From the NCBI GenBank assembly GCA_902766625.1, contig CACXEH010000100.1, positions 1 through 33,749 of the forward strand: a stretch of DNA of 33,749 bases. Reading direction: 5' to 3'. The stretch comes from an uncultured Bacteroidales bacterium. GTDB lineage: Bacteria; Bacteroidota; Bacteroidia; Bacteroidales; Bacteroidaceae. The position numbers and the translations under genes were made by a program. Shown here one piece after another: positions 15,865 through 26,682 of the stretch. The notes beneath the pieces were generated by a model. It did not search any database. It was not told where the DNA came from and saw only the letters and a program-made list of their open reading frames with translations. How positions within the stretch are numbered: position 1 is the first letter of the stretch; each line of letters opens with the position of its first letter.

Positions 15865-17982
15865 ATGGCTAAACACGATTTGCATTTGACTCGAAATATC
15901 GGTATCATGGCTCATATTGATGCCGGTAAAACAACGACTTCAGAGCGTATATTGTTCTATACAGGTAAAACTCACAAACTTGGTGAGGTTCACGAAGGCG
16001 CTGCCACAATGGACTGGATGGAACAAGAGCAGGAGAGGGGTATCACTATTACCTCTGCTGCCACAACAACGTATTGGAATTGGAATAATAAACAATACAA
16101 GATTAACTTAATAGATACTCCGGGACACGTAGATTTCACTGCCGAGGTAGAGCGCTCATTACGCGTTCTTGACGGTGCTGTCGCAACATATTGTGCTGTG
16201 GGAGGTGTTGAGCCTCAGTCAGAAACAGTATGGCGTCAGGCTGACAAGTACAATGTGCCTCGTATGGGCTATGTGAATAAGATGGACCGCTCAGGTGCGA
16301 ATTACTATGACGTAATACGTCAGATGAAGGAGATACTTGGCGCAAATCCATGTCCTATTAATATTCCTATCGGTGCGGAGGAGAAGTTCAAAGGTGTTAT
16401 AGACCTGATAAAGATGAAAGCTATCCTTTGGCACGATGAGACATTGGGTGCAGACTATGAGGTTGATGAGATTCCGGCAGAACTTCAGGCTGAAGCTGAA
16501 GAGTGGCGTACAAAAATGCTGGAGACAGCAGCAGAATGTGATGAAGCATTGATGGAGAAATTCTTTGATGATCCAAGCACCATCACAGAAGAAGAGATTG
16601 TTGCTGCTATCCGTAAAGGTACGATTGCTTTGGAAATCACACCTATGTGTTGTGGCTCATCTTTCAAGAACAAGGGTGTGCAGACATTGTTGGATTATGT
16701 TTGTATGTTTCTTCCTTCTCCATTGGATACACCTAATATCGTAGGTAAAAATCCGGAGACGGGAAAAGAAGAAGACCGCAAACCTTCAGAAGAAGAAAAG
16801 ACTTCCGCACTTGCATTTAAGATTGCAACAGATCCATATGTAGGTCGTCTGACTTTCTTCCGTGTTTATTCAGGTAAGGTTGTTGCAGGCTCATACATCT
16901 ACAATGTACGTTCCGGAAAGAAAGAACGTATTTCCCGTTTGTTCCAGATGCACTCTAATCATCAAAATCCTGTAGAGGAAATATGTGCCGGTGACATCGG
17001 TGCAGGTGTTGGATTTAAGGATATCCGTACGGGAGATACCCTCAGTGATGAGGATGCTCCAATCGTATTGGAGTCAATGGACTTCCCCGATCCTGTGATA
17101 GGTATTGCTGTAGAACCAAAGACCCAAAAAGATTTGGATAAATTGTCTAACGGCTTGGCTAAATTGGCAGAGGAAGACCCGACGTTCACAGTAAAAACCG
17201 ATGAACAAAGCGGTCAGACAGTGATATCTGGTATGGGTGAGCTTCACCTTGACATTATTATTGATCGTTTGAAACGTGAGTTCAAAGTTGAATGTAATCA
17301 AGGTAAACCTCAGGTGAATTATAAAGAGGCTATCACTCAAACAGTCAACTTGCGCGAAGTTTACAAGAAACAGTCTGGTGGTCGCGGTAAGTTCGCTGAT
17401 ATTATCGTGAATGTAGGACCAGTAGACGAGGATTTCAAAGAAGGTGGTCTGCAGTTTATCAATAAGGTGACTGGTGGTAATATTCCAAAAGAATTTATCC
17501 CTGCAGTACAGAAAGGCTTTGAGAATGCCATGAAGAGTGGTATACTTGGTGGATATCCGATGGATAGTTTGAAAGTAGAGCTGTTGGACGGTTCCTTCCA
17601 TCCGGTGGATTCAGATCAGTTGTCATTTGAAATTTGCGCATTGAATGCTTACAAAAATGCATGTGCAAAGGCTAAACCTGTATTGATGGAGCCTATGATG
17701 AAACTCGAGGTGGTTACACCGGAAGAGAACATGGGTGATGTCATTGGTGACTTGAATAAACGCCGCGGTAATGTGGAAGGTATGGAATCAAGCCGTTCAG
17801 GTGCACGTATTGTAAAAGCTACTGTACCCTTGGCAGAGATGTTCGGTTATGTTACAGCATTGCGTACAATAACATCAGGTCGTGCCACATCGTCAATGCA
17901 GTATGATCACCACGCACCTGTATCAAGTTCAATAGCAAGATCCGTTCTTGAAGAAATAAAAGGAAGAATAGATTTAGTTTAA
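15865..17982 (+). CDS. fusA: translation elongation factor G
   Basis: A 705-residue GTPase that drives tRNA-mRNA translocation on the ribosome. G motifs: AHIDAGKTT (16-24), RGIT (58-61), DTPGH (84-88), NKMD (138-141). Domains II-V follow in full, including [14 protein letters not shown] and the domain IV/V block [11 protein letters not shown]. Unlike the E. coli str operon no tuf gene follows; instead rpsJ comes after a 75-nt gap. This is the canonical housekeeping EF-G by position and length. Confidence 0.99.
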   Translation: MAKHDLHLTRNIGIMAHIDAGKTTTSERILFYTGKTHKLGEVHEGAATMDWMEQEQERGITITSAATTTYWNWNNKQYKINLIDTPGHVDFTAEVERSLRVLDGAVATYCAVGGVEPQSETVWRQADKYNVPRMGYVNKMDRSGANYYDVIRQMKEILGANPCPINIPIGAEEKFKGVIDLIKMKAILWHDETLGADYEVDEIPAELQAEAEEWRTKMLETAAECDEALMEKFFDDPSTITEEEIVAAIRKGTIALEITPMCCGSSFKNKGVQTLLDYVCMFLPSPLDTPNIVGKNPETGKEEDRKPSEEEKTSALAFKIATDPYVGRLTFFRVYSGKVVAGSYIYNVRSGKKERISRLFQMHSNHQNPVEEICAGDIGAGVGFKDIRTGDTLSDEDAPIVLESMDFPDPVIGIAVEPKTQKDLDKLSNGLAKLAEEDPTFTVKTDEQSGQTVISGMGELHLDIIIDRLKREFKVECNQGKPQVNYKEAITQTVNLREVYKKQSGGRGKFADIIVNVGPVDEDFKEGGLQFINKVTGGNIPKEFIPAVQKGFENAMKSGILGGYPMDSLKVELLDGSFHPVDSDQLSFEICALNAYKNACAKAKPVLMEPMMKLEVVTPEENMGDVIGDLNKRRGNVEGMESSRSGARIVKATVPLAEMFGYVTALRTITSGRATSSMQYDHHAPVSSSIARSVLEEIKGRIDLV

Positions 17983-18057
17983 AAATAATAAATGAGGAAA
18001 GGAACGCCTTAACGAATGACTCTTAAGAATGTTACCTCCTCTGTAAAATAATAAACA
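17983..18057 (+). promoter_or_regulatory. fusA-rpsJ gap with potential stem-loop
   Basis: GAGGA (17994-17998) can pair with TCCTC (18037-18041), enclosing further short complementary pieces (CTTAA with TTAAG). There is no TAnnTTTG box, so the S10 part appears to be transcribed from the str promoter. An attenuator or L4-responsive leader is only a possibility. Confidence 0.25.
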
Positions 18058-18363
18058 ATGAGTCAGAAAATCAGAATTAAATTGAAGTCTTACGATCACA
18101 CTCTTGTAGAGAAATCTTCAGATAAGATTGTAAAGGCAGTAAAGGCAACGGGTGCTATTGTCAGCGGACCGATTCCATTGCCTACGCACAAACGTATTAT
18201 TACGGTTAACCGCAGTACATTCGTCAACAAAAAATCTCGTGAGCAATTTGAGGTCAGCACCTACAAACGCTTGATTGATATCTATAGTTCTACAGCTAAA
18301 ACTGTAGATTCTTTGATGAAGTTGGAATTGCCTTGCGGTGTAGAGGTAGAGATTAAAGTTTAG
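18058..18363 (+). CDS. rpsJ: 30S ribosomal protein uS10
   Basis: A 101-residue S10, which sits in the 30S head and in other bacteria also joins NusB in antitermination. The S10 loop block [17 protein letters not shown] and YKRLIDIY near the C-terminus are diagnostic. It begins the S10 section of the operon; rplC starts 26 nt later. Confidence 0.99.
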   Translation: MSQKIRIKLKSYDHTLVEKSSDKIVKAVKATGAIVSGPIPLPTHKRIITVNRSTFVNKKSREQFEVSTYKRLIDIYSSTAKTVDSLMKLELPCGVEVEIKV

Positions 18364-18389
18364 TTAAATTATTTTTAAAATTATCTGAA

Positions 18390-19007
18390 ATGCCAGGATT
18401 AATTGGAAAGAAAATCGGAATGACATCCGTTTTCAGTGCTGATGGAAAAAATGTTCCATGCACTGTTATTGAAGCAGGTCCTTGCGTTGTTACTCAGATT
18501 AAAAGTGAGGAGACTGACGGCTATGCAGCTGTTCAGCTCGGCTTTCAAGAGGCAAAAGAGAAGAATACTTCAAATGCCATGAAAGGTCACTTTAAGAAAG
18601 CTGGGACAACACCGAAGAGACACTTGGCCGAGTTCAATGGTTTTAAAGAAGATTTGAAATTGGGTGATACTGTTACTGTAGACATCTTCACAGACGTTAA
18701 ATATGTGGATGTTGTTGGTACATCTAAAGGTCGCGGTTTCCAAGGCGTTGTTAAGCGCCATGGTTTTGCCGGTGTAGGCCAGGTAACCCATGGTCAGGAC
18801 GACCGTCTTCGTAAACCGGGTTCTATAGGCGCATGTTCTTATCCTGCAAAAGTATTTAAAGGCACCCGTATGGGAGGCCAGATGGGTGGAGATCGCGTTA
18901 CTACGCAGAATCTCGAAGTATTAAAAGTTATACCAGAGCACAATTTGATACTCATCAAAGGATCTGTAGCTGGTTGTAAAGGTTCAATCGTTTTAGTTAA
19001 AGAGTGA
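18390..19007 (+). CDS. rplC: 50S ribosomal protein uL3
   Basis: A 205-residue L3 with [13 protein letters not shown] at the start and the long loop block [15 protein letters not shown], which reaches towards the peptidyl transferase centre, and GRMGG-type residues ([13 protein letters not shown]). The conserved Gln after FQG region is present. The stop TGA overlaps the rplD ATG by one base, indicating translational coupling. Confidence 0.99.
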   Translation: MPGLIGKKIGMTSVFSADGKNVPCTVIEAGPCVVTQIKSEETDGYAAVQLGFQEAKEKNTSNAMKGHFKKAGTTPKRHLAEFNGFKEDLKLGDTVTVDIFTDVKYVDVVGTSKGRGFQGVVKRHGFAGVGQVTHGQDDRLRKPGSIGACSYPAKVFKGTRMGGQMGGDRVTTQNLEVLKVIPEHNLILIKGSVAGCKGSIVLVKE

Positions 19008-19636
19008 TGGAAATTAGTGTTTTAAATAAAAAAGGTGAAGATACCGGCAGAAAGGTCACATTAAATGAGACTATTTTCAGCATAGAACCTAATGATCACG
19101 CCATCTATCTTGATGTCAAGCAGTATTTGGCAAATCAACGTCAAGGAACTGCTAAGGCAAAAGAAAGAAGTGAATTAAGCGGTTCAACCCGTAAGTTAGG
19201 TCGTCAAAAAGGTGGTGGCGGCGCACGTCGTGGTGATATAAACTCTCCAGTACTTGTGGGAGGTGCTCGCGTGTTCGGTCCTAAACCTCGTGATTACAGT
19301 TTCAAATTGAATAAAAAAGTAAAACTTCTTGCACGTAAATCTGCGCTGACATATAAAGCACAGGAAGAAGCAATTGTAGTTGTTGAAGACTTTACGTTTG
19401 AAGCTCCTAAAACAAAGGAATTTATCTCACTGACGGAAAATCTTAAGGTAGCAGGTAAAAAACTCCTTTTGGTTTTGCCAAGTATGGATAAGAATATCTA
19501 TTTGTCTGCTCGTAACCTGCAAGCAACAACGTTGATAACTGCATCAAAACTCAATACATATAGTGTAATGGACGCAGGTGTCATGGTGTTGACAGAAAGT
19601 GCTCTTGCTCAGGTTAACGAAGTATTAACAAAGTAA
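19007..19636 (+). CDS. rplD: 50S ribosomal protein uL4
   Basis: A 209-residue L4 whose loop lines the peptide exit tunnel: [17 protein letters not shown] and [15 protein letters not shown] are visible. The ATG at 19007 is within TGATG, one base into the rplC stop; the alternative GTG three bases upstream lies inside rplC and is unlikely. L4 represses its own operon in E. coli; no obvious equivalent of that leader is seen here. Confidence 0.98.
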   Translation: MEISVLNKKGEDTGRKVTLNETIFSIEPNDHAIYLDVKQYLANQRQGTAKAKERSELSGSTRKLGRQKGGGGARRGDINSPVLVGGARVFGPKPRDYSFKLNKKVKLLARKSALTYKAQEEAIVVVEDFTFEAPKTKEFISLTENLKVAGKKLLLVLPSMDKNIYLSARNLQATTLITASKLNTYSVMDAGVMVLTESALAQVNEVLTK

Positions 19637-19649
19637 AGCATAGAAAGGT

Positions 19650-19943
19650 ATGAATTTTATAATAAAACCATTGGTTACTGAAAAGATGACCAATATTACA
19701 GAGAAGCAGAATAATAAATTCGGCTTTGTAGTACGTCCTGAGGCTAATAAAATTCAGATTAAAGCTGAAGTTGAGAGCCGTTATAACGTGAATGTAAAAT
19801 CTGTGTCCACTATGCGTTATGCTGGTAAGGCTAAGAGCCGTTATACTAAAACTGGTTTAGTAAGAGGCAGAACAAATGCTTTCAAGAAAGCAATTGTTAC
19901 CTTGGCGGACGGAGAAACTATAGATTTTTATAGCAATATTTAA
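19650..19943 (+). CDS. rplW: 50S ribosomal protein uL23
   Basis: A 97-residue L23, found at the tunnel exit where trigger factor and SRP dock. Typical start IIKPLVTEKMT, the block YNVNVKSVSTMRYAGK, and a C-terminal KKAIVTLADGETIDFYS identify it. Gap to rplD is 13 nt and to rplB only 6 nt. Confidence 0.98.
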   Translation: MNFIIKPLVTEKMTNITEKQNNKFGFVVRPEANKIQIKAEVESRYNVNVKSVSTMRYAGKAKSRYTKTGLVRGRTNAFKKAIVTLADGETIDFYSNI

Positions 19944-19949
19944 TAAAAA

Positions 19950-20777
19950 ATGGCAGTACGGAAATTAAGACCAGTAACACCTGGTCAAAGACACAAAATT
20001 ATTGGTACGTTTGAAGAAATTACTGCATCAGTACCAGAAAAATCTCTTGTCTATGGCAAAAGAGCCACAGGTGGCCGCAATAATCAAGGTCATCGCACAA
20101 TGCGTTTTATAGGTGGCGGCCACAAGAGAAAGTTCCGTTTTATTGATTTCAAGAGGGATAAAGATGGTATCCCAGCAGTTGTAAAATCAATAGAATATGA
20201 TCCTAACCGATCAGCTCGTATCGCTCTACTTTATTATGTAGACGGTGAGAAGCGTTACATCATCGCTCCTAACGGCTTGTCAGTTGGTGCTACTTTACTT
20301 TCGGGCCCAGATGCGGCTCCAGAGGTTGGAAATGCTCTTCCTTTGGCAAAAATCCCTGTTGGTACTATTATCCACAATTTGGAGTTACGTCCTGGACAAG
20401 GTGCCATTATGGTTCGTTCAGCAGGAAATTTTGCTCAGTTAACATCACGTGAAGGAAAATACTGTGTAGTGAAATTACCTTCAGGTGAAATACGTCAAGT
20501 CCTAAGTGCATGTAAGGCAACTGTTGGCAGTGTTGGCAACTCTGATCATGCATTGGAAAGCTCTGGTAAGGCAGGACGTTCTCGTTGGTTAGGTCGTCGT
20601 CCTCACAATAGAGGTGTTGTAATGAATCCTGTGGATCACCCGATGGGTGGTGGCGAAGGCCGTCAGTCTGGTGGACATCCACGTTCTCGTACAGGTCTCT
20701 ACGCTAAGGGACTCAAGACAAGACGTCCAAAGAAACAGTCAGACCAATATATAATTGAGAGAGCCAATCATAAATAA
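19950..20777 (+). CDS. rplB: 50S ribosomal protein uL2
   Basis: A 275-residue L2, needed for subunit association and peptidyl transferase activity. Blocks [19 protein letters not shown] near residue 50, [18 protein letters not shown], and the C-terminal [13 protein letters not shown] containing the conserved His are intact. Length is normal. rpsS follows after 22 nt. Confidence 0.99.
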   Translation: MAVRKLRPVTPGQRHKIIGTFEEITASVPEKSLVYGKRATGGRNNQGHRTMRFIGGGHKRKFRFIDFKRDKDGIPAVVKSIEYDPNRSARIALLYYVDGEKRYIIAPNGLSVGATLLSGPDAAPEVGNALPLAKIPVGTIIHNLELRPGQGAIMVRSAGNFAQLTSREGKYCVVKLPSGEIRQVLSACKATVGSVGNSDHALESSGKAGRSRWLGRRPHNRGVVMNPVDHPMGGGEGRQSGGHPRSRTGLYAKGLKTRRPKKQSDQYIIERANHK

Positions 20778-20799
20778 TAATCAGTAAATTGAGTAAATT

Positions 20800-21069
20800 A
20801 TGAGTCGTTCATTAAAAAAAGGTCCATATATTACTGTTTCTCTTGAAAAGAAAATTCTTGCTATGAATGAGAGCGGTAAGAAAAATGTAGTAAAAACTTG
20901 GGCTAGAGCTTGTATGATATCTCCTGATTTTGTAGGACATACAATAGCAGTGCACAATGGAAACAAGTTCATTCCTGTTTATGTTACTGAAAATATGGTA
21001 GGACACAAGTTGGGAGAATTTGCACCTACGCGTAAGTTTGGTGGACATGCCGGTAATAAGTCTAAGTGA
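20800..21069 (+). CDS. rpsS: 30S ribosomal protein uS19
   Basis: An 89-residue S19 of the 30S head, forming the bridge with the large subunit near the A site. [10 protein letters not shown] at the start, [19 protein letters not shown] in the middle and [18 protein letters not shown] at the end are diagnostic. Confidence 0.99.
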   Translation: MSRSLKKGPYITVSLEKKILAMNESGKKNVVKTWARACMISPDFVGHTIAVHNGNKFIPVYVTENMVGHKLGEFAPTRKFGGHAGNKSK

Positions 21070-21100
21070 TAATTGTTTTGAATAAAAAAGAAAAATTATA

Positions 21101-21541
21101 ATGGGAGCTAGAAAAAGAAACTCAGCTAATGCAAGAAAAGAAGCCTTAAAAGGTCAATATTTTGCAATTTTGAGAAATGTTCCTTCTTCTCCACGTAAAA
21201 TGCGCTATGTAGTAGACATGATTCGTGGTATGGAAGTAGGTCGTGCCCTCAGTACACTTAGATTTTCCAAAAAAGCTGCTTCTGCAGATGTAGAGAAATT
21301 GCTTCGTTCCGCAATCTCCAATTGGGAACAAAAAAATGATCGTAAGGCAGAAGATGGAGAACTTTTTGTACAAAAGGTATTTGTAGATGCTGGTGCAACT
21401 CTTAAGCGTATGAGACCTGCTCCTCAAGGAAGAGGTTACAGAATACGCAAGCGTTCAAACCATGTAACATTGTATGTTGGTTCTAATAATAACAACGTTT
21501 CCGAGACTCAACCAACCGAGGCGGAAGAAGAAACTAAATAA
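21101..21541 (+). CDS. rplV: 50S ribosomal protein uL22
   Basis: A 146-residue L22. The globular part has [21 protein letters not shown], and the beta-hairpin reaching into the exit tunnel is [19 protein letters not shown]. It is longer than E. coli L22 (110 aa) owing to a Lys/Arg-rich start and an Asn/Glu-rich C-terminal tail ([18 protein letters not shown]). rpsC begins 5 nt later. Confidence 0.98.
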   Translation: MGARKRNSANARKEALKGQYFAILRNVPSSPRKMRYVVDMIRGMEVGRALSTLRFSKKAASADVEKLLRSAISNWEQKNDRKAEDGELFVQKVFVDAGATLKRMRPAPQGRGYRIRKRSNHVTLYVGSNNNNVSETQPTEAEEETK

Positions 21542-21546
21542 GAATT

Positions 21547-22287
21547 ATGGGACAAAAAATTAATCCAATTAGTAATCGTTTAGGAATTATCCGTGGTTGG
21601 GATTCCAATTGGTATGGTGGCAAGAATTTCGGTGACACCTTGCTTGAAGATACTAAAATTCGTAAGTATCTAAACGCACGTTTGGTAAAAGCAAGCGTTT
21701 CTCGTATTGTTATTGAAAGAACATTGAAACTGATAACTATTACTATTTGTTCTTCTCATCCTGGTGTTATCATCGGTAAGGGTGGACAAGAAGTAGATAA
21801 GTTGAAGGAAGAATTGAAGAAGATAACCGACAAGGAAGTCCAAATCAATATTTTTGAAGTAAGAAAACCGGAACTGGATGCTCAAATCGTAGGAAAAAGC
21901 ATTGCTCATCAGATTGAAGGAATGGTAGCTTACCGTCGTGCAATCAAAATGGCGATAGCTAATACAATGCGCATGGGTGCTGAAGGTATTAAAATCCAAA
22001 TATCAGGTCGTTTGAACGGCGCAGAAATGGCTCGGAAAGAGATGTATAAAGAGGGAAGAACACCTCTTCATACCTTTAGAGCAGATATCGATTATTGCCA
22101 GACAGAAGCCTTGACAAAGGTAGGCCTGTTAGGAATTAAAGTTTGGATTTGCCGCGGTGAGATTTATGGTAAGAAAGATCTTGCTCCTAATTTTGTACAG
22201 CAAAACGAGAAAGGAAGAAACTTCGGTGGAAACACCCGTGGACGCGGTGACAGAAACGGACGCAGGAAAAGGAACACAAACCGTTAA
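21547..22287 (+). CDS. rpsC: 30S ribosomal protein uS3
   Basis: A 246-residue S3 forming part of the mRNA entry tunnel. The KH domain has [17 protein letters not shown], and the C-terminal domain has [23 protein letters not shown] and [11 protein letters not shown]. The last 25 residues are a Gly/Arg/Asn-rich basic tail, an extension compared with E. coli S3 in that segment. Confidence 0.99.
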   Translation: MGQKINPISNRLGIIRGWDSNWYGGKNFGDTLLEDTKIRKYLNARLVKASVSRIVIERTLKLITITICSSHPGVIIGKGGQEVDKLKEELKKITDKEVQINIFEVRKPELDAQIVGKSIAHQIEGMVAYRRAIKMAIANTMRMGAEGIKIQISGRLNGAEMARKEMYKEGRTPLHTFRADIDYCQTEALTKVGLLGIKVWICRGEIYGKKDLAPNFVQQNEKGRNFGGNTRGRGDRNGRRKRNTNR

Positions 22288-22303
22288 TTGAAAGTATTTA
22301 ATT

Positions 22304-22729
22304 ATGTTACAACCAAAAAGAACAAAATATAGAAGACCACAAAAAGGACGTAGCAAAGGTAACGCCCAGCGTGGTAATCAATTGTCTTTTGGCAGCTTTG
22401 GAATAAAAAGCCTCGATACAGAATGGATTCATAGTAATCAATTGGAGGCTGCCCGTGTAGCTGTAACAAGATATATGCAACGTCAAGGTCAAGTATGGTG
22501 TAGGGTTTTTCCAGACAAGCCTATTACAAAGAAACCTGCTGATGTACGTATGGGTAAAGGTAAAGGTGATCCTGTAGGATTTGTAGTGCCTGTTACTCCC
22601 GGCCGTATGCTTTTTGAGGTAGACGGTGTCTCTTATGAAATAGCAAAGGAAGCTCTTCGCTTGGCAGCGCAAAAACTTCCGGTGCTTACGAAGTTTGTTG
22701 TAAGACGTGATTATGATAAAAATGCCTGA
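22304..22729 (+). CDS. rplP: 50S ribosomal protein uL16
   Basis: A 141-residue L16, near the A-site tRNA and the peptidyl transferase centre. [19 protein letters not shown] at the start, [13 protein letters not shown], and the region [10 protein letters not shown] identify it. It lies 2 nt before rpmC, so the two are probably coupled. Confidence 0.99.
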   Translation: MLQPKRTKYRRPQKGRSKGNAQRGNQLSFGSFGIKSLDTEWIHSNQLEAARVAVTRYMQRQGQVWCRVFPDKPITKKPADVRMGKGKGDPVGFVVPVTPGRMLFEVDGVSYEIAKEALRLAAQKLPVLTKFVVRRDYDKNA

Positions 22730-22731
22730 TT

Positions 22732-22926
22732 ATGAAGATAGAAGACATTAAAAATATGCCAACTAATGAGTTGACAGAAAAGTTGAAAAGTGTAGAGGCT
22801 GAGTACAGCCAAATGCTGTTGAATCATGCGGTTTCTCCACTTGCAGATACTTCTAAAATTAAGGCTTCTCGTCGTGATATCGCAAGAATAAAAACCATAT
22901 TGCGTCAAAGAGAACTTAATAAATAA
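22732..22926 (+). CDS. rpmC: 50S ribosomal protein uL29
   Basis: A 64-residue helical-hairpin protein at the tunnel exit next to L23. The two-helix pattern (MKIEDIKNMPTNELTEKL, then RRDIARIKTILRQRELNK) is typical. Start 2 nt after rplP. Confidence 0.96.
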   Translation: MKIEDIKNMPTNELTEKLKSVEAEYSQMLLNHAVSPLADTSKIKASRRDIARIKTILRQRELNK

Positions 22927-22937
22927 TTTGAATTCAA

Positions 22938-23195
22938 ATGGCAGAAAGAAATTTACGTAAGACAAGACAGGGTGTTGTAATCAGCAACAAGATGGATAAA
23001 ACTGTTGTTGTTGCTGCACGTTTTAAGGATATGCACCCTATATATGGTAAATTTGTTTTAAAGACAAAGAAGTACCATGCTCATGATGAGAAAAATGAGT
23101 GTAATATTGGTGATACTGTATTATTGATGGAGACACGTCCATTGAGTAAAACTAAAAGATGGAGAGTTGTTGAAATCATAGAAAGAGCGAAGTAA
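22938..23195 (+). CDS. rpsQ: 30S ribosomal protein uS17
   Basis: An 85-residue OB-fold S17, an early-binding protein of the 30S body. [19 protein letters not shown], the loop HPIYGKFV, and [17 protein letters not shown] are diagnostic. Only 2 nt separate it from rplN. Confidence 0.98.
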   Translation: MAERNLRKTRQGVVISNKMDKTVVVAARFKDMHPIYGKFVLKTKKYHAHDEKNECNIGDTVLLMETRPLSKTKRWRVVEIIERAK

Positions 23196-23197
23196 TT

Positions 23198-23563
23198 ATG
23201 ATACAAGCATTAACAAAATTGACCGTTGCTGATAACAGTGGCGCTCGCGAGGCACTTTGCATTCGCGTTTTGGGCGGTACAAGAAGGCGTTACGCTTCTG
23301 TAGGCGACATTATTGTTGTTTCTGTTCAGAACGTACTTGCATCAAGTGATATAAAGAAAGGTGCAGTTTCTAAAGCACTGATAGTTCGTACAAAAAAGGA
23401 GATTCGTCGTGCAGATGGATCATATATTCGTTTTGATGATAATGCATGTGTTCTCCTTAATGGTGATAATGAGTTGAGAGGAAGCCGTATTTTTGGTCCT
23501 GTAGCGCGTGAATTGCGTGCAGTTAACATGAAGGTGGTTTCTCTTGCTCCAGAGGTTCTTTAA
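23198..23563 (+). CDS. rplN: 50S ribosomal protein uL14
   Basis: A 121-residue L14 that takes part in an intersubunit bridge. [20 protein letters not shown] near the start, the basic loop [19 protein letters not shown] and [13 protein letters not shown] are characteristic. This gene would begin the spc section in E. coli; here no break or promoter precedes it. Confidence 0.99.
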   Translation: MIQALTKLTVADNSGAREALCIRVLGGTRRRYASVGDIIVVSVQNVLASSDIKKGAVSKALIVRTKKEIRRADGSYIRFDDNACVLLNGDNELRGSRIFGPVARELRAVNMKVVSLAPEVL

Positions 23564-23583
23564 TTTTTAAGAATAAACCTACA

Positions 23584-23904
23584 ATGAATAAATTACATAT
23601 TAAGAAAGGTGATACAGTTTATGTAAACACCGGGGAAAATAGGGGAGCGACAGGTAAAGTACTTAAGGTCTTTGTTGAAAAACAGCGTGCAATCGTTGAA
23701 GGTGTCAACATGGTAAGCAAGAGTACGAAACCTGACGCTAAGCACCCACAAGGCGGAATAGAGAAGAAAGAGGCTCCTATTCATATTTCGAATTTAAATC
23801 TTGTAGATCCGAAGACAGGTAAACCTACTCGAATTGGGCGCAAGAGAGATGAAAATGGAAAGTTAGTTCGTTATTCAAAGAAATCAGGGGAGGTGATTAA
23901 GTGA
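23584..23904 (+). CDS. rplX: 50S ribosomal protein uL24
   Basis: A 106-residue L24, an assembly-initiator of the large subunit. It shows the KOW motif ([19 protein letters not shown]) and [13 protein letters not shown]. Its TGA overlaps the rplE ATG by one base, indicating coupling. Confidence 0.98.
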   Translation: MNKLHIKKGDTVYVNTGENRGATGKVLKVFVEKQRAIVEGVNMVSKSTKPDAKHPQGGIEKKEAPIHISNLNLVDPKTGKPTRIGRKRDENGKLVRYSKKSGEVIK

Positions 23905-24455
23905 TGGCAAATACAGCTCAATTAAAGCAGGTTTACAAGGATCAGATTGCTCCTGAACTTATGAAGAAGTTCAATTATACTTCTCCTATGCAAATACCTG
24001 TGTTAAAGAAAATAGTTATTAATCAAGGTATAGGTGCAGCGACTCAAGATAAGAAATTAATTGATGTTGCTATTAACGAAATAACTGCGATTGCAGGTCA
24101 GAAAGCTGTCGCAACTATTTCCCGTAAGGATATCGCGAATTTTAAGTTACGTAAAAAAATGCCGATAGGTGTACGTGTTACTCTTCGTCGTGAAAGAATG
24201 TATGAATTTCTTGAGAAATTGGTACGTGTAGCTTTGCCTCGTATCCGTGACTTTAAGGGTATCGGTGGCAATTTTGACGGTCACGGAAACTATACTCTCG
24301 GAATAGAAGAGCAAATTATTTTCCCAGAAATCAACATTGATTCAGTGGAAAGAATTCAGGGAATGAATATAACGTTCGTTACTTCTGCTCAGACAGATGA
24401 AGAAGGTTATGCTTTGTTAAAGGCATTTGGCTTACCGTTTAATAACGCTAAATAA
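23904..24455 (+). CDS. rplE: 50S ribosomal protein uL5
   Basis: A 183-residue L5 binding 5S rRNA in the central protuberance. [18 protein letters not shown]-like [22 protein letters not shown] split over the family core, and the block [19 protein letters not shown] identify it. The ATG at 23904 lies in GTGATG overlapping the rplX stop; the GTG three bases upstream is less likely. Confidence 0.98.
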   Translation: MANTAQLKQVYKDQIAPELMKKFNYTSPMQIPVLKKIVINQGIGAATQDKKLIDVAINEITAIAGQKAVATISRKDIANFKLRKKMPIGVRVTLRRERMYEFLEKLVRVALPRIRDFKGIGGNFDGHGNYTLGIEEQIIFPEINIDSVERIQGMNITFVTSAQTDEEGYALLKAFGLPFNNAK

Positions 24456-24465
24456 AATTATAGAC

Positions 24466-24768
24466 ATGGCAAAAGAATCTATGAAGGCTCGTGAAGTCAA
24501 AAGAGCCAAGTTAGTAGCCAGATATGCAGAGAAGCGTGCTACTCTGAAAGAAATCGTGAATAAGTCACAAGACCCGGCAGAGGCCTATGAAGCTGCTCGT
24601 AAATTACAGAGTATTCCTCGTAATGCCAATCCAATACGTCTCCATAATCGTTGCAAGATTTCGGGTAGACCAAAGGGATATATCCGCCAATTCGGCCTTT
24701 CTCGTATTGAATTTCGTGAGATGGCTTCAAACGGTTTGATTCCAGGAGTAAAAAAGGCAAGCTGGTAA
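24466..24768 (+). CDS. rpsN: 30S ribosomal protein uS14, zinc-free form
   Basis: A 100-residue S14 of the 30S head. The C-terminal block [20 protein letters not shown] is diagnostic. Only one Cys is present in the region that carries CxxC pairs in the zinc form, so this is the longer C-minus type. I start at 24466 ([11 protein letters not shown]); the reading frame is open further upstream but that would overlap rplE by about 29 nt and add residues not seen in the family. Confidence 0.98.
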   Translation: MAKESMKAREVKRAKLVARYAEKRATLKEIVNKSQDPAEAYEAARKLQSIPRNANPIRLHNRCKISGRPKGYIRQFGLSRIEFREMASNGLIPGVKKASW

Positions 24769-24782
24769 AAAGAGTGTTTAAT

Positions 24783-24805
24783 ATTGTCGGGCTTTCCCGA
24801 TCAAT
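24783..24805 (+). promoter_or_regulatory. hairpin in the rpsN-rpsH gap
   Basis: ATTGTCGGG (24783-24791) pairs with CCCGA and CAAT (24796-24805) around the loop CTTT, a 9-bp stem with one bulged T. It occupies most of the 52-nt gap, which is long for this operon. It has a T-rich but interrupted downstream stretch, so it may modulate rpsH translation or partial termination; the role is unknown. Confidence 0.4.
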
Positions 24806-24820
24806 TAAATTTTATAAAAA

Positions 24821-25213
24821 ATGACAGATCCAATAGCAGATTATTTGACAAGAGTAAGGAATGCAATACGCGCGAATCATCGTGTTGTTACAATTCCTGC
24901 GTCAAATGTAAAAAAGGATATTACAAAGATCCTTTTCGAGAAAGGTTACATCTTGAATTATAAATTTATAGATGATGACCGTCAAGGCTTGATAAAAATA
25001 GCCTTGAAGTACACAGCAGACAAAACCAGTGCAATTAAATCACTGAAGCGAGTTTCAACTCCGGGTTTGCGTTGTTATACAGGTTACAAAGATATGCCAA
25101 GAGTTATAAACGGCTTGGGTATTGCAATTATCTCTACATCTAAAGGCGTGATGACGGATAAAGAAGCTCGCGCAGAAAAAATAGGTGGAGAGGTATTATG
25201 TTATGTATATTAA
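24821..25213 (+). CDS. rpsH: 30S ribosomal protein uS8
   Basis: A 130-residue S8, a central-domain binder of 16S r[21 protein letters not shown] at the start and the C-terminal [21 protein letters not shown] block are diagnostic. S8 is the translational repressor of the spc operon in E. coli; a hairpin occurs just upstream of its gene here, but I see no resemblance to the E. coli S8 target. Confidence 0.99.
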   Translation: MTDPIADYLTRVRNAIRANHRVVTIPASNVKKDITKILFEKGYILNYKFIDDDRQGLIKIALKYTADKTSAIKSLKRVSTPGLRCYTGYKDMPRVINGLGIAIISTSKGVMTDKEARAEKIGGEVLCYVY

Positions 25214-25231
25214 TTTAAGTTACTGTAAAAT

Positions 25232-25801
25232 ATGTCAAGAATAGGTAAATTGCCGATTAACATTCCTGCAGGTGTGACAATCACTATGAAGGATAATGTA
25301 GTGTCTGTAAAAGGACCAAAGGGTGAATTAAGCCAAGAAGTGCATCCTTCAATCAAGGTAAAGATTGAAGATGCTCAAGTAACTTTTGAGGTTGACGAGA
25401 AGTTTGACGGAGTTGCTGAAAAGCAGAAACAAGCTTTTCATGGTCTGTACCGATCATTAATTAACAATCTGGTTGTAGGAGTTTCTACAGGCTTTAAAGC
25501 TGAGTTAGAGTTGGTTGGTGTTGGTTACAGAGTTTCAAATCAAGGGAATCTCATAGAATTTACTTTAGGTTATACTCATCCGATATACCTCCAGTTACCA
25601 CCACAAATGAAGGTGGAGACAAAATCAGAGAGAAATAAACGCCCGTATATTTGCTTAGAGTCATGCGATAAGCAATTGTTAGGATTGGTATGTGCTAAAA
25701 TCCGTTCATTTAGAAAACCTGAACCTTATAAAGGAAAAGGTATTCTTTATGTAGGTGAAGTTATTCGCCGTAAATCAGGAAAATCAGCTTCAGCTAAATA
25801 A
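25232..25801 (+). CDS. rplF: 50S ribosomal protein uL6
   Basis: A 189-residue L6 of two repeated domains, placed near the factor-binding site. SRIGKLPINIPAGV at the start, LVGVGYRVSNQGN, and the C-terminal EPYKGKGILYVGEVIRRKSGK are typical. Gaps of 18 nt on each side. Confidence 0.99.
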   Translation: MSRIGKLPINIPAGVTITMKDNVVSVKGPKGELSQEVHPSIKVKIEDAQVTFEVDEKFDGVAEKQKQAFHGLYRSLINNLVVGVSTGFKAELELVGVGYRVSNQGNLIEFTLGYTHPIYLQLPPQMKVETKSERNKRPYICLESCDKQLLGLVCAKIRSFRKPEPYKGKGILYVGEVIRRKSGKSASAK

Positions 25802-25819
25802 CCTTTTAATATTTAAATT

Positions 25820-26164
25820 ATGACAACATTAAAAGAAAAAAGAAGGCTTAGAATTAAGCATCGTGTTAGAAATAAGATTTCTGGTACAGCTGAAATGCCA
25901 AGAATGAGTGTTTTTAGAAGTAATAAGCAAATATACGTTCAAATTATTAATGATGAAACGGGCAAGACTCTTGCAGCTACTTCTTCTCTTGGATTTGAAA
26001 AAATGAATAAAACTGAGCAGGCCGCTAAAGTTGGCGAGAAAATTGCAGAAATAGCTCTTGCTGCTGGTATTACTAAGGTTGTGTTTGATCGCAATGGTTA
26101 TTTGTACCATGGTCGTGTTCAAGAATTGGCTAACGGCGCTCGTAAGGGCGGTCTTAAATTTTAA
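25820..26164 (+). CDS. rplR: 50S ribosomal protein uL18
   Basis: A 114-residue L18 binding 5S rRNA together with L5. [28 protein letters not shown] and the C-terminal [22 protein letters not shown] (each given in part) identify it: see [13 protein letters not shown] and [12 protein letters not shown]. rpsE follows after 6 nt. Confidence 0.98.
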   Translation: MTTLKEKRRLRIKHRVRNKISGTAEMPRMSVFRSNKQIYVQIINDETGKTLAATSSLGFEKMNKTEQAAKVGEKIAEIALAAGITKVVFDRNGYLYHGRVQELANGARKGGLKF

Positions 26165-26170
26165 TTGATT

Positions 26171-26677
26171 ATGGCAAACAGAATTAGTGCAAGTGTTGAA
26201 GAGTTTACTGAAAAACTGGTTGCTCTTAATCGTGTAGTTAAAGTTACTAAAGGTGGTAGAACCTTTACATTCGCTGCGATAGTTGTTGTCGGCGACGGTA
26301 AGGGAGTTATAGGTTACGGCTTGGGTAAAGCTGGAGAGGTCGCAGCTGCAATTGCTAAAGGAACTGAGGCTGCCAAGAAAAATTTAGTCAAGGTGTCAGT
26401 GCTTAAAGGCACTATACCTCATGAGGTGTCTGCAAGATTTGGCGGCGCTAATGTAGTTTTGTTCCCTGCTGCTCCTGGTACAGGAGTTGTTGCTGGTGGT
26501 GCGATGCGTGCTGTATTGGAAAGTGTGGGAATCACAGACGTTTTGGCTAAGTCTAAAGGATCTTCGAATCCTCATAATTTAGTAAAAGCAACTGTTGTTG
26601 CATTGCGACAATTGCGTGATCCCATTCAAGTAGCCAAAGATCGTAATATTAGTCTTGAAAAAGTATTTAAAGGATAA
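26171..26677 (+). CDS. rpsE: 30S ribosomal protein uS5
   Basis: A 168-residue S5 at the mRNA entry and decoding-accuracy region. The block [37 protein letters not shown] and [19 protein letters not shown] are conserved. The ATG at 26171 ([11 protein letters not shown]) is preferred to the in-frame TTG two codons upstream. Confidence 0.99.
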   Translation: MANRISASVEEFTEKLVALNRVVKVTKGGRTFTFAAIVVVGDGKGVIGYGLGKAGEVAAAIAKGTEAAKKNLVKVSVLKGTIPHEVSARFGGANVVLFPAAPGTGVVAGGAMRAVLESVGITDVLAKSKGSSNPHNLVKATVVALRQLRDPIQVAKDRNISLEKVFKG

Positions 26678-26682
26678 GAATT

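Noticed and set aside
17074..17601. 175-codon minus-strand frame inside fusA
   Set aside because: Antisense shadow of EF-G domains III-IV, with no promoter or recognised family.
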